Source: Thalassotalea_H castellviae
Lineage (GTDB): Bacteria; Pseudomonadota; Gammaproteobacteria; Enterobacterales; Alteromonadaceae
Direction: 5' to 3'
DNA: 64,000 nucleotides
Assembly (NCBI RefSeq): GCF_031846185.1
Contig: NZ_JAVRIF010000012.1
Location: 1 to 64,000, forward strand
The number at the start of each line of letters is the position of its first letter. Positions within the stretch are counted from its first letter, which is position 1. The notes under the pieces were generated by a model. The model was not told the DNA's origin. It made no database searches and saw only the letters and a program-made list of their open reading frames with translations. Positions 1-7,914 of this stretch are shown here, piece after piece. The position numbers were made by a program, and so were the translations under genes.

Positions 1-202
1 ATGGCTAGCAACTCACATAACTTTTCCAGCCTTTACCCACCGCAACGTAAACCTAAATGCGAATATTACAGAATTTACAGATTAACTTGCCGAAGCATTA
101 CAATGTAAAAACCTAAAATACACCCGAAGAATTCACTAACAAGTTTCAATTAAAAACACAAAAACCTGAGAAATTTTTAGTCGAATTAGTTGCGGTATAT
201 AA
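1..202 (-). mobile_element. start of a second integron cassette (partial)
   Basis: This stretch lies immediately beyond the attC site of the first cassette, so by position it should be the beginning of the next cassette of the array, reading leftward out of the window. No convincing coding frame starts here on the minus strand. A plus-strand frame of 35 codons begins at base 1 but has no supporting features. The cassette gene and its attC would lie outside the window. The assignment rests only on the neighbouring attC. Confidence 0.45.
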
Positions 203-294
203 CGCCCTAATAATGGGCAAAAAATTGTTGGCTAAAATGTTGAGGAACGAAAACAGCCAACTGTTTTTTGTCCTTATTTATTATCTTGTTAGGT
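203..294 (-). repeat. attC recombination site (92 bp)
   Basis: On the minus strand this begins with R'' ACCTAAC and ends at the G of the next R' (GTTATAT). In between is an imperfect palindrome: GTTGGCT pairs with AGCCAAC around the centre, flanked by complementary A-tract/T-tract and TAATAA/TTATTA blocks. Size and layout fit the folded hairpin substrate of integron integrases. The R' side is degenerate beyond GTTA because that half belongs to the following cassette. Confidence 0.78.
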
Positions 295-723
295 TACTTT
301 TACATATAACCAATTAGATGGCTTTATGAAACACATGAATGCACACTTCCACCCCAAATAGCTAGCACCACACGTTAGCTCAGTATTACCTAAAGCTTCA
401 ATATTAAATTGATACTCTTTAGATTTACACCAATCTATTTTAAGTAAAAGAGTATGGCTACCCGGCGACAATTCAATATGCTTTGTTTCTCCCGATTCGA
501 TTCCATCATACTTTCGACCATCTATGAATATTTTATAATTTCTTAAATAGTTGGTTGTTTCAATTCCACGTATTAAAGTTAAACAACTTTTTGGTCGAGT
601 GTTGTCTACTACGACTCTAGATTTGTGATTCTTAATTTTCTTATTGTAATAAACTCCCGAGATAACCCAGAAGCTGATTAATAAAAGAAAAGGAATCCAT
701 GCTATAAAAATATCGACGATCAA
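289..723 (-). CDS. membrane-anchored cassette protein, unknown function
   Basis: This 144-residue protein has one N-terminal hydrophobic helix (residues about 5-25), a short basic stretch, then a beta-rich domain with the pattern FIDG...ELSPGSHTLLLKIDW, which resembles small PEGA or DUF2846-like beta-sandwich domains common in cassette proteins. It probably sits in the inner membrane with the domain exposed. No ATG is available near the beginning; the best start is TTG at 723, with AGG of the R' core 8 bases upstream as a possible ribosome site. The TAA stop lies inside the R'' site, so the gene fills the cassette. The function is not known; the fold comparison is inference. Confidence 0.75.
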   Translation of the reverse strand: MIVDIFIAWIPFLLLISFWVISGVYYNKKIKNHKSRVVVDNTRPKSCLTLIRGIETTNYLRNYKIFIDGRKYDGIESGETKHIELSPGSHTLLLKIDWCKSKEYQFNIEALGNTELTCGASYLGWKCAFMCFIKPSNWLYVKVT

Positions 724-737
724 TGTAGTAACCTAAC

Positions 738-947
738 AGTTTAATAGCAGGAATAATTCATATCTATTACATGAAATTCCATTACTACTATAAATAAATT
801 TAATTTAGATAAATATAACCTAACTGATTATTTTTTAGAATATATTTAATTTTTAACTGTCAATATAGCACATTAAATTATCTTCATATTCGTAAAAAAC
901 GAGAATCAAACCTACACTGTATAAAAACACAGCAAGGAAGCTAGAAA
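738..947. other. attI: integron attI region and intI promoter region
   Basis: This 210-bp AT-rich non-coding stretch lies between the first cassette boundary (GTTAGGT on the minus strand, 737-731) and the integrase start. By position it must contain attI and normally the cassette promoter Pc. I cannot pick out the attI accessory integrase-binding sites or a convincing Pc by eye. Confidence 0.6.
917..932 (+). promoter_or_regulatory. LexA-type SOS box upstream of intI
   Basis: CTGTATAAAAACACAG matches the gammaproteobacterial LexA operator form CTGT-N8-ACAG at both half-sites. It ends 15 bases before the intI start codon, where bound repressor would block expression. LexA control of integron integrases is established for Vibrio and class 1 integrons; its action here is inferred. 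Confidence 0.75.
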
Positions 948-1910
948 ATGTCATCACCTTTTTTACAAATGATCGAAGATAAAATGCGTTTAAAAAGATA
1001 CGCGAAACGAACAATCCAAACATACGTTTACTGGATAAAAGGCTATATAATTTTCATTGGTAAAAAACATCCTGCCACTTGTCACAATACTGAAGTCGAA
1101 AAGTATTTATCATATTTAACAAATTCGCTAAATCTGGCACCTAGAACACAAGGAATTGCGTTAAATGCATTAGTTTTTCTCTATCTTCACATATTAAATA
1201 ATCCTTTATCATTAGAGCTAAACTTTAATAAAAGCAAACTGAGCAATAAGTTACCTGTTGTTTTAACACCAACTGAAGTCAAGTTGCTGTTAGCTGAAAT
1301 AAATGCGAATTATATTTTGCCTTGTCAACTCATGTATGGAAGCGGTCTACGGCTTATGGAAGCTACTCGATTAAGGATACAAGATATCGATTTTAAGTAT
1401 TTTTGTATCAATATATGGCAAAGCAAAGGAAATAAAAGCCGTCGGGTAACTTTAGCAAAAGAATTAATTCCTGCGTTAAAACAACAAATTGCGCATGCTA
1501 CGTCTTATTTTGAAGCGGATAAGCGTAATAAACATTATCAAGGCGTTTATTTACCGTTCGCATTAGCAAAAAAATATCCGTCTGCGCCGTTCGAGTTGGG
1601 CTGGCATTATTTATTCCCTGCTAAACGACTCAGTATAGATCCTGAAGTTCAAGCTTTAAGACGCCATCATATAAACGAAACTAGCGTGCGAAAAGCCGTT
1701 AAAACAGCAAGCAATACCCTGTCGTTTAATAAACATGTAACCTGTCATACCTTCAGACATTCATTTGCCACTCATTTATTACAACGAGGTGCAGACATTA
1801 GAACAGTTCAAGAACAATTAGGTCATACCGATGTCAGAACAACTCAAATTTATACGCATGTGATTGAACAAGGGGCTAATGGTGTCAGAAGTCCGTTATC
1901 AGACTTATAA
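948..1910 (+). CDS. intI: integron integrase (tyrosine recombinase)
   Basis: This site-specific recombinase of 320 residues catalyses attI x attC and attC x attC recombination to capture and shuffle gene cassettes. An N-terminal SAM-like DNA-binding domain (about 1-90) precedes the catalytic domain, where R135, K160, H267, R270, H293 and nucleophile Y302 are all present. The extra segment around residues 215-250 (ending ALRRHHINETSVRKAV) is the integron-specific patch that separates IntI from XerC/D. AAGGAAG at 934-940 gives a good ribosome site. The gene is divergent from the cassette array, as usual, and carries a LexA-type box in its leader. It appears intact. Confidence 0.95.
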   Translation: MSSPFLQMIEDKMRLKRYAKRTIQTYVYWIKGYIIFIGKKHPATCHNTEVEKYLSYLTNSLNLAPRTQGIALNALVFLYLHILNNPLSLELNFNKSKLSNKLPVVLTPTEVKLLLAEINANYILPCQLMYGSGLRLMEATRLRIQDIDFKYFCINIWQSKGNKSRRVTLAKELIPALKQQIAHATSYFEADKRNKHYQGVYLPFALAKKYPSAPFELGWHYLFPAKRLSIDPEVQALRRHHINETSVRKAVKTASNTLSFNKHVTCHTFRHSFATHLLQRGADIRTVQEQLGHTDVRTTQIYTHVIEQGANGVRSPLSDL

Positions 1911-1934
1911 AAAAGCCGTTCAATATGAACGGCT
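1908..1934 (-). terminator. rho-independent terminator of the DUF885 gene
   Basis: AGCCGTTCA (1914-1922) pairs perfectly with TGAACGGCT (1926-1934) across a 3-base loop. Read on the minus strand the stem is followed by six to seven T residues. It lies 35 bases beyond the minus-strand stop at 1970 and directly after the intI stop, so it may stop both convergent transcripts. Confidence 0.8.
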
Positions 1935-1969
1935 ATAATTAATTTTAACGATTTAAGCTTTAAAATGAC

Positions 1970-3826
1970 TTAACTTTTCGATGCAATATATTCAGCAACA
2001 AAGTCTTCAAGTACGTTTAACGGTACCGGACCATTTTTCAAGATAATGTCATGATATTCACGTATATCAAATTTTTCACCTAATGCTGTTTTTGCTTTTT
2101 CACGTAATTCAACAATTTTAAGCATACCAATTTTATAGGCAGTTGCTTGCGATGGCATGACTACATGACGTTCAACCATTTTAACGGCATCTGATTTTGC
2201 GTTAGGCGTATTATTTACATAATATTCAATACCTTGTTCACGCGTCCATTTTTTAGTGTGGATACCCGTATCTACCACTAATCGACATGCACGCCATAAT
2301 TCCATCGCTAAACGACCAAAATCTGAGTATGGGTCTTGATATAAACCAATTTCTTTCGGGATCATCTCACTATAAAGACCCCAACCTTCTGTATGAGCGG
2401 TATAGCCACCGTATTTTCTAAACATAGGTAGGCCTTCTAGCTCTTGCTTTATTGCCATCTGCATATGATGGCCCGGAATTCCTTCGTGATAAGCAAGTGC
2501 TGCCATTTGATAGGTAGGCATTGCTTCCATGTCATACAAATTAGCATAGTAGATACCCGGACGAGATCCGTCTGGCGCTGGTGATTGATAAAACGCTTTA
2601 CCCGCAGACTTTTCTCTAAACGCTTCAACGGCTTTAACTTTTAGTTCAGCTTTCGGCTTAGTTAAAAATAAGCTATCTAAACGCCCTTTCATGTCGTCAA
2701 TTAACGCAACAGCTTCACTTAAATAACGTGCTTTGCCAGCTTCGTCACCTGCATAGTAAAACTGTTTATCACTACGCATAAATTCCATAAAGGCTTTTAA
2801 ATCACCTTCAAAACCAACTTTATCTTTAATTACACGCATTTCATCATGAATACGGCTGACTTCACTCAAACCAATTTCATGAATTTCATTCGCGGTTAAA
2901 TCTGTTGTGGTGGTGCGTTTTAGAGCGTTGTTGAAAAACGCTTCGCCTTCAGGGAATTTCCAAGCACCATCTCTATCATCAGCTTTTGATTCTAGGTGAT
3001 TTAAATAAGTAATGAGATCTTCATATCCAGGCTTTAAATGTGTTGTTAAAGCCGTTTCTACTGCTTTAATTAAGGCTGATTTTTTCTCTTCGTCAATCTC
3101 TAGCTTAGTCACTTTACGGGTAAAGTCAGCAAGTACGGTGCTTGCTTCTCCATTTTCAAAGGGAGCACCAGTTATAATGTTATTTGAATCACGAATCACA
3201 TGTTCAAAAACAAACTTAGGCGCAATAATGCCTCGCTCTTCACGAAGTTTTAAGTTATCAACTAATTGTTTCAATAACGTTTTTGTGCCTTTTACCCGTG
3301 AGATATAATCTTGTGCTTCTTTTTCATTGGCAATTGAATGTTGATTGATCAAAAAAGCAGGAATTTGAGAGTGAAGACCAAACATTTGATTAACAGGGTA
3401 ACTATGAAAACGCCATTTATGATCAGCAATGCTATTTTCTAGTTTTTGTACATATAAGGTATGACTAATTTTAGTTTGTGCGTCTAATTTGCTTACATCT
3501 ATGGCTTTAATTGTTGCCAGATCCTTTTTAGTGATGGCAAGTTCTTTTAACGTGTTTTCTTCTGAAATATCATTCCACTTGTCGTAATCATCCTTTATGC
3601 CTAAATAAGTTTGAAACATAGGATTGCGCATCACACCAGCTTTATATAATTCGTCGAATAATTTATTGGCTTGTGCAGAAGCGTCTAAGTTTGTTTCAGC
3701 AACAGACGTTTCAACTTTTGATGCACTTTGTGCAGAATTCTCTTTGGCAGTTTCTTGACTATCATTACACGCGGTTAACATCAAAGCGGATGAAACAGCA
3801 ACGGCTAATACTGATTTTTTTATCAT
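1970..3826 (-). CDS. DUF885 family lipoprotein, putative zinc metallopeptidase
   Basis: This 618-residue protein begins with a lipoprotein signal (basic N-terminus, hydrophobic helix, lipobox LTAC at about 17-20), so it should be lipid-anchored in the periplasm or outer membrane. The body is a DUF885 domain with the zinc-binding-like motif HEGIPGHHMQ in the second half and a downstream TEGWGLYSE segment typical of the family. DUF885 proteins are predicted peptidases, related to carboxypeptidase-like enzymes; the substrate is unknown. The gene stands alone, convergent with intI, and ends at a hairpin terminator. Length is normal for the family. Confidence 0.88.
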   Translation of the reverse strand: MIKKSVLAVAVSSALMLTACNDSQETAKENSAQSASKVETSVAETNLDASAQANKLFDELYKAGVMRNPMFQTYLGIKDDYDKWNDISEENTLKELAITKKDLATIKAIDVSKLDAQTKISHTLYVQKLENSIADHKWRFHSYPVNQMFGLHSQIPAFLINQHSIANEKEAQDYISRVKGTKTLLKQLVDNLKLREERGIIAPKFVFEHVIRDSNNIITGAPFENGEASTVLADFTRKVTKLEIDEEKKSALIKAVETALTTHLKPGYEDLITYLNHLESKADDRDGAWKFPEGEAFFNNALKRTTTTDLTANEIHEIGLSEVSRIHDEMRVIKDKVGFEGDLKAFMEFMRSDKQFYYAGDEAGKARYLSEAVALIDDMKGRLDSLFLTKPKAELKVKAVEAFREKSAGKAFYQSPAPDGSRPGIYYANLYDMEAMPTYQMAALAYHEGIPGHHMQMAIKQELEGLPMFRKYGGYTAHTEGWGLYSEMIPKEIGLYQDPYSDFGRLAMELWRACRLVVDTGIHTKKWTREQGIEYYVNNTPNAKSDAVKMVERHVVMPSQATAYKIGMLKIVELREKAKTALGEKFDIREYHDIILKNGPVPLNVLEDFVAEYIASKS

Positions 3827-4003
3827 AGGATCTATTTATTGTTATCAAAGAAGGATTTCATTTTTCCCACAATGACAAGGTAAGCGCAACCTTTTCGGGA
3901 TTAATTGGCAGAAAATTAAGATAAAAGTAGTAAAGAATGTTGAACGAAGGTGCCACTTAGCACCTTACGTATGTAAATCAGTAGAATTGATGAGCAGTTA
4001 AGA

Positions 4004-5182
4004 TTATGCGTCTAATACCGCGTTTAATCGTGCAAAACCTTGGCTGAGATCGTCAATTAAGTCATCAACATTTTCTAAACCTATATGTAAACGAATCAAA
4101 GGCTGTTCGTAAGGCCATTGGGTAGCCGTTCGGAGTCTACCAACGTTAGTATTCGCGAGAATTAAACTTTCAAATCCTCCCCATGAATAACCCATTTTAA
4201 AATGATGCATACCGTCTAACAGTGCATTTACCGAGGCTTGATTTCCCCGTGTTAATACAAAAGAAAATAAACCATTACCGCCGGTAAAATCACGTTTAAA
4301 AACCTCATGGCCTGGACAGCTTTCAAACGCAGGATGCAATATCACATCAACTTCGTCTCGAGTAGCAAGCCAGTTCGCTACTTTTAAAGCATTGTCTTGG
4401 TGCTGTTTTAATCTCACACCTAAAGTACGAATACCGCGCATCGCCAAATATAAGTCATCAGGAGAAGTACATTGTCCCATTAAATAACTGTTTTCACGCA
4501 GTTGCTCCCAATGTTCTTCTGTAGCGATAGCGGTACCCAGCATGACATCAGAATGGCCGACAATATATTTAGTTGCAGCTTGAATGGAAATATCAACACC
4601 AAAATCAAATGGCTGAAAATTTACCCCTGCCGACCAGGTATTATCAAGCATGACAATACAATTATGTTGATGAGCCACTTTTGCAATGGCAGGTACGTCT
4701 TGCACTTCCATGGTGATAGAACCCGGTGATTCTAAAAATATCACAGAGGTATTTTTTTGAATTAACGATTCAATGTCTGCACCGATTAACGGATCGTAAT
4801 ACGTGGTTTCAACGCCAATATTTTTGAGTATTTTGTCGCAGAAATCTCGCGTTGGTTCATAGGCGGTGTCTACCATTAAGATATGATCACCCGTTTTTAC
4901 AAAGGATAAAATGGCATTGGTAATAGCAGCAGTGCCTGACGGGTAAATAGCACAACCTGCTCCGCCTTCTAATTCGGTCATCGCATCACTAAAAGCAAAA
5001 GAGGTTGATGTTCCGCGACGGCCATAAAAGAGTACTTGATTACCGCGATTAACAGTGGCATGTTTCATTTGTTTAACAGAGTCAAAAACAACTGTTGAAG
5101 CACGTTCTACCGGTGGGTTAACTACGCCTCGCGTCCATTTAGATTGTCGACCGGCATTTACAAACTTTGTCTCTTTTTTCAT
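4004..5182 (-). CDS. metC: cystathionine beta-lyase
   Basis: This PLP-dependent Cys/Met metabolism enzyme converts cystathionine to homocysteine, pyruvate and ammonia in methionine synthesis. The fold-type I motif SIQAATKYIVGHSDVMLG contains the Schiff-base lysine, and the PSGTAAI phosphate-binding segment and LDNTWSAG are conserved. I start at the ATG at 5182 (MKKETKF, 392 residues), which matches the usual MetC length and follows an AAGAG 10 bases upstream; the longer frame to 5260 adds 26 hydrophobic residues foreign to this cytoplasmic enzyme. It is monocistronic. Related gamma-synthases or lyases are possible, but the resemblance is closest to MetC. Confidence 0.9.
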   Translation of the reverse strand: MKKETKFVNAGRQSKWTRGVVNPPVERASTVVFDSVKQMKHATVNRGNQVLFYGRRGTSTSFAFSDAMTELEGGAGCAIYPSGTAAITNAILSFVKTGDHILMVDTAYEPTRDFCDKILKNIGVETTYYDPLIGADIESLIQKNTSVIFLESPGSITMEVQDVPAIAKVAHQHNCIVMLDNTWSAGVNFQPFDFGVDISIQAATKYIVGHSDVMLGTAIATEEHWEQLRENSYLMGQCTSPDDLYLAMRGIRTLGVRLKQHQDNALKVANWLATRDEVDVILHPAFESCPGHEVFKRDFTGGNGLFSFVLTRGNQASVNALLDGMHHFKMGYSWGGFESLILANTNVGRLRTATQWPYEQPLIRLHIGLENVDDLIDDLSQGFARLNAVLDA

Positions 5183-5335
5183 CACATGGGTACTCTTTTT
5201 AAGCAGAATATCACTAATTAACAGCAAATTGGTCATGACAAACCACAACCATCTAGCCATCTAAATAGCTATTTATTTTAATGTTATAACGTGAATAGTT
5301 ATCAGTTGCACGATATTTTTTATAACGATATTTTA

Positions 5336-7813
5336 TTAATTAAATAAATTCATCTGAGCATCGGTAATTTCAGAAAAACTTGTACCGATAAACGGCAAAA
5401 TAGCATCGGCGACAGTGGCAAGTTGTTTATCTACGTATACTTGATAATCCAGCGGTGCACTAACATAACCTTTTGCTTGCGGACCAACCGTAGTTAAGTA
5501 GTACTCTATCCAACCTTTGTTTTGAAATTTTAAAGGTTTATTAGCTTTATTATTTATTTCATCAGCTAATCGAGCGGCTTTAATATGCGGTGGCACGTTT
5601 TTCACGTATTGATCTAATTTTCGACGGATGCGTTTACGATAAATAAGTAAGTCATCCATTTCACCATTTTTGGTTTTATTAACAAAATCAATAATATAAT
5701 TTGTTACTTCTTCGCCATTAAAAACTTTCAAATAAAGCTCTCGTTGAAATTTTTTCGCAAGTTCCGTCCAGTCAGTTCGAACACTTTCCAGACCTTTAAA
5801 TATTAGCGCTTGTTGGCCATTTTTAATGACTATTCCCGCATAACGTTTTTTTGTTCCTACCTCTAGCCCTCTAATAGTCGGCATAAAGAATTGCGTAAAA
5901 TGAGTCTCAAATTCAATTTCTAACTGGCTTTCAATATCAAAGTCAGCTTTAAGTTTTGCTTGCCATTTATCATTAATAAAATGTTGTAATACCTCACCTA
6001 AACTTTTGCATTCGTCTGGTGTTTTATCGTTGCCAACATGAACGAAAATAGAATCTGTATCGCCATAAATCACTTTATAGCCTTTATCTTCTATCCAGCT
6101 TTTAGTAACTTTTAATAACTCATGGCTTCTTTTGGTAATTGAGCCTGATAAACGAGGATCAAAAAATCGGCAAACTGTAGAGCCTAAAATGCCATAGAAT
6201 GAATTCATAATAATTTTTATCGCTTGGGACAATGCGGCGTTTTGCTCTTTTTTCGCTTTATCACGCTCAAGCCATAATTGGTTAATAATATCGGGGAGAA
6301 AATGTTTATCTCTTGAAAACAACGCTCCGTCAAAGCCTTCAATAGCATTGTCAGGATCGTTTAATCCTTCGATCATCCCCATAGGGTCGATATTAAACGA
6401 GCGAATTATACTGGGGTACAAGCTTTTAAAATCAAGCACTAAAACATTTTTGTATAAACCGGGGATCGAGTCCATCACATAGCCGCCGGGCGAAACGAGT
6501 CCTTGTAAACCATCTCCCATGTTAGGGGCAACATAACCAGCACGGTGTAATTTAGGTAAATATAAATTAGTAAATGCCGCTACTGAGCCGCCTATTCTAT
6601 CCACGGTTAAACCTGTTAATTGTGCCCGTAGCATGGCAAAGTCGAGTAATTGAGTTTTATTAAAAATCAAGGTGACTAATCGGCAATCTTCTAGGTTATA
6701 TGCCGCTAACGCTAGCTTATCATGATGAAAATTATCGGTAATTTCTTTGATGCGATTATCAACATCGTCGACTTTTTTCGCTAAGCCTAATAATTCTCGT
6801 GCAACGTAATCTAAGGAAAAGCTTGGAAAATTGTATGTAGCGGTTTTTAATAAGTCGATTCCATCTAGAATGATCCTACCATTTACGTCGATAAATTGTT
6901 GTTCACTGTTTTGATTTTTACGCCAACGTGGCGCTCGACCATCACGGCCGATCGTAAAGTTTATGCCATACAAATCACATCGTTTTTGTAACAAAGCAAA
7001 ATCAAACTGAATAACATTCCAACCAATAAAAACATCAGGATCATTGACTTCAATCCACTCAATCAAAGTTTTCAGCAAAGTTTGTTCATCACTTAGCCAA
7101 ACAATATTCGTCTCAATATCAGAGGCTTGCTTGTCGTTTAGCTTTTTTGACTTAGCAAAAGTATTTGGGGAGCCGATCATCAATACTTTTTTTAACGGTT
7201 GATTGTTTAAGTTTTCCGAGTAAAGACCAATAGAGTACAACTCTCCTTTCATCGAGCACTCTATATCAAGGGAAACCATAGATAAGCGAATGGCGTCAAG
7301 TGTTTGTTCAGCCGGTATTGCCCGAGATTTATGAACAAGATGAACAGGAAAGCGACTTTTTCGTTGCCCAGCGGTTAACGATTGCTGATCAGCTAAGGTA
7401 AAATGTGCGCTGGCGGTAATAAATCGCTCCATTAAGTAGCGATCTTCTGGACGAAAATCGTCTTCATAACATTTTACATCGTGCGTTTTGAGTATCTCTC
7501 GCGCACGATAGAATTCTCTCATCGTAGAAAAATAAACAGCGACCACAGGCACTTGCCCAAAGGTTTTAAGCGGAACAGGTTTTATATTTTCGACAATAAC
7601 GTTATTGTCATTTAACAAATTGCTGGCTTTGCTTTGTTGCCCAGCTTCGACAAAAAATACCGCTTTTTCATGCTTAACCAGAAAATTTCTTACACCATTG
7701 TGACTTTTTAACCAGAAAGACAACTCGATACCTTGTTTAGTATCATAGGCTTGGCGCGTTAAAATAAAGCCACTTAAATGAGCAGCGGGTGTGTTTATCG
7801 AAGAAATTGTCAT
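5336..7813 (-). CDS. polB: DNA polymerase II
   Basis: This family B DNA polymerase of 825 residues is used in replication restart and translesion synthesis. The 3'-5' exonuclease is visible as SLDIECS (Exo I) and GWNVIQFDF (Exo II); the polymerase shows DFKSLYPSIIRSFNIDP (motif A), the helix with KIIMNSFYGILGS (motif B) and YGDTDSIFV (motif C). The C-terminus ends in QMNLF, a beta-clamp-binding pentapeptide like the QLGLF tail of E. coli PolB. The N-terminus (SGFILTR...GIELSFWL) aligns with the E. coli start. It is divergent from dinG with a LexA-type box 28 bases upstream. It is a little longer than the E. coli enzyme (783). Confidence 0.96.
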   Translation of the reverse strand: MTISSINTPAAHLSGFILTRQAYDTKQGIELSFWLKSHNGVRNFLVKHEKAVFFVEAGQQSKASNLLNDNNVIVENIKPVPLKTFGQVPVVAVYFSTMREFYRAREILKTHDVKCYEDDFRPEDRYLMERFITASAHFTLADQQSLTAGQRKSRFPVHLVHKSRAIPAEQTLDAIRLSMVSLDIECSMKGELYSIGLYSENLNNQPLKKVLMIGSPNTFAKSKKLNDKQASDIETNIVWLSDEQTLLKTLIEWIEVNDPDVFIGWNVIQFDFALLQKRCDLYGINFTIGRDGRAPRWRKNQNSEQQFIDVNGRIILDGIDLLKTATYNFPSFSLDYVARELLGLAKKVDDVDNRIKEITDNFHHDKLALAAYNLEDCRLVTLIFNKTQLLDFAMLRAQLTGLTVDRIGGSVAAFTNLYLPKLHRAGYVAPNMGDGLQGLVSPGGYVMDSIPGLYKNVLVLDFKSLYPSIIRSFNIDPMGMIEGLNDPDNAIEGFDGALFSRDKHFLPDIINQLWLERDKAKKEQNAALSQAIKIIMNSFYGILGSTVCRFFDPRLSGSITKRSHELLKVTKSWIEDKGYKVIYGDTDSIFVHVGNDKTPDECKSLGEVLQHFINDKWQAKLKADFDIESQLEIEFETHFTQFFMPTIRGLEVGTKKRYAGIVIKNGQQALIFKGLESVRTDWTELAKKFQRELYLKVFNGEEVTNYIIDFVNKTKNGEMDDLLIYRKRIRRKLDQYVKNVPPHIKAARLADEINNKANKPLKFQNKGWIEYYLTTVGPQAKGYVSAPLDYQVYVDKQLATVADAILPFIGTSFSEITDAQMNLFN

Positions 7814-7840
7814 GAAAAGGTTCTATTAGTGCCTAATAAC

Positions 7841-7856
7841 CTGTTATTATATACAG
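7841..7856. promoter_or_regulatory. LexA-type SOS box between polB and dinG
   Basis: CTGTTATTATATACAG is a perfect CTGT-N8-ACAG operator with an AT-only core. It lies 28 bases from the polB start and 58 bases before the dinG ATG, so one repressor dimer could control both divergent genes. polB and dinG are both members of the E. coli SOS regulon, which supports the call. Confidence 0.85.
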
Positions 7857-7914
7857 CATTGTATGATAAAAATTACTTTATGGATAGTTGGCCAGCGCCT
7901 ACAACATACTACTT

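Larger units (their letters stand above)
203..736 (-). mobile_element. complete integron gene cassette
   Basis: The cassette is bounded by integron core sites. On the minus strand the right boundary (737-731) reads GTTAGGT, matching the R' consensus GTTRRRY, and the R'' site at 294-288 reads ACCTAAC, its exact reverse complement, as expected for the two ends of one circularisable cassette. The left boundary falls after the G at 203 in GTTATAT. The cassette is 534 bp with one gene on the minus strand, pointing away from the integrase gene, the usual orientation in an integron array. Confidence 0.8.

Noticed and set aside
1..108. 35-codon plus-strand frame starting at base 1
   Set aside because: It is short, runs against the cassette direction and has no recognised domain or ribosome site inside the window.
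7888..7914. TTG start nine codons before the dinG ATG
   Set aside because: No Shine-Dalgarno and no match to DinG proteins; the ATG at 7915 aligns with the known N-terminus.
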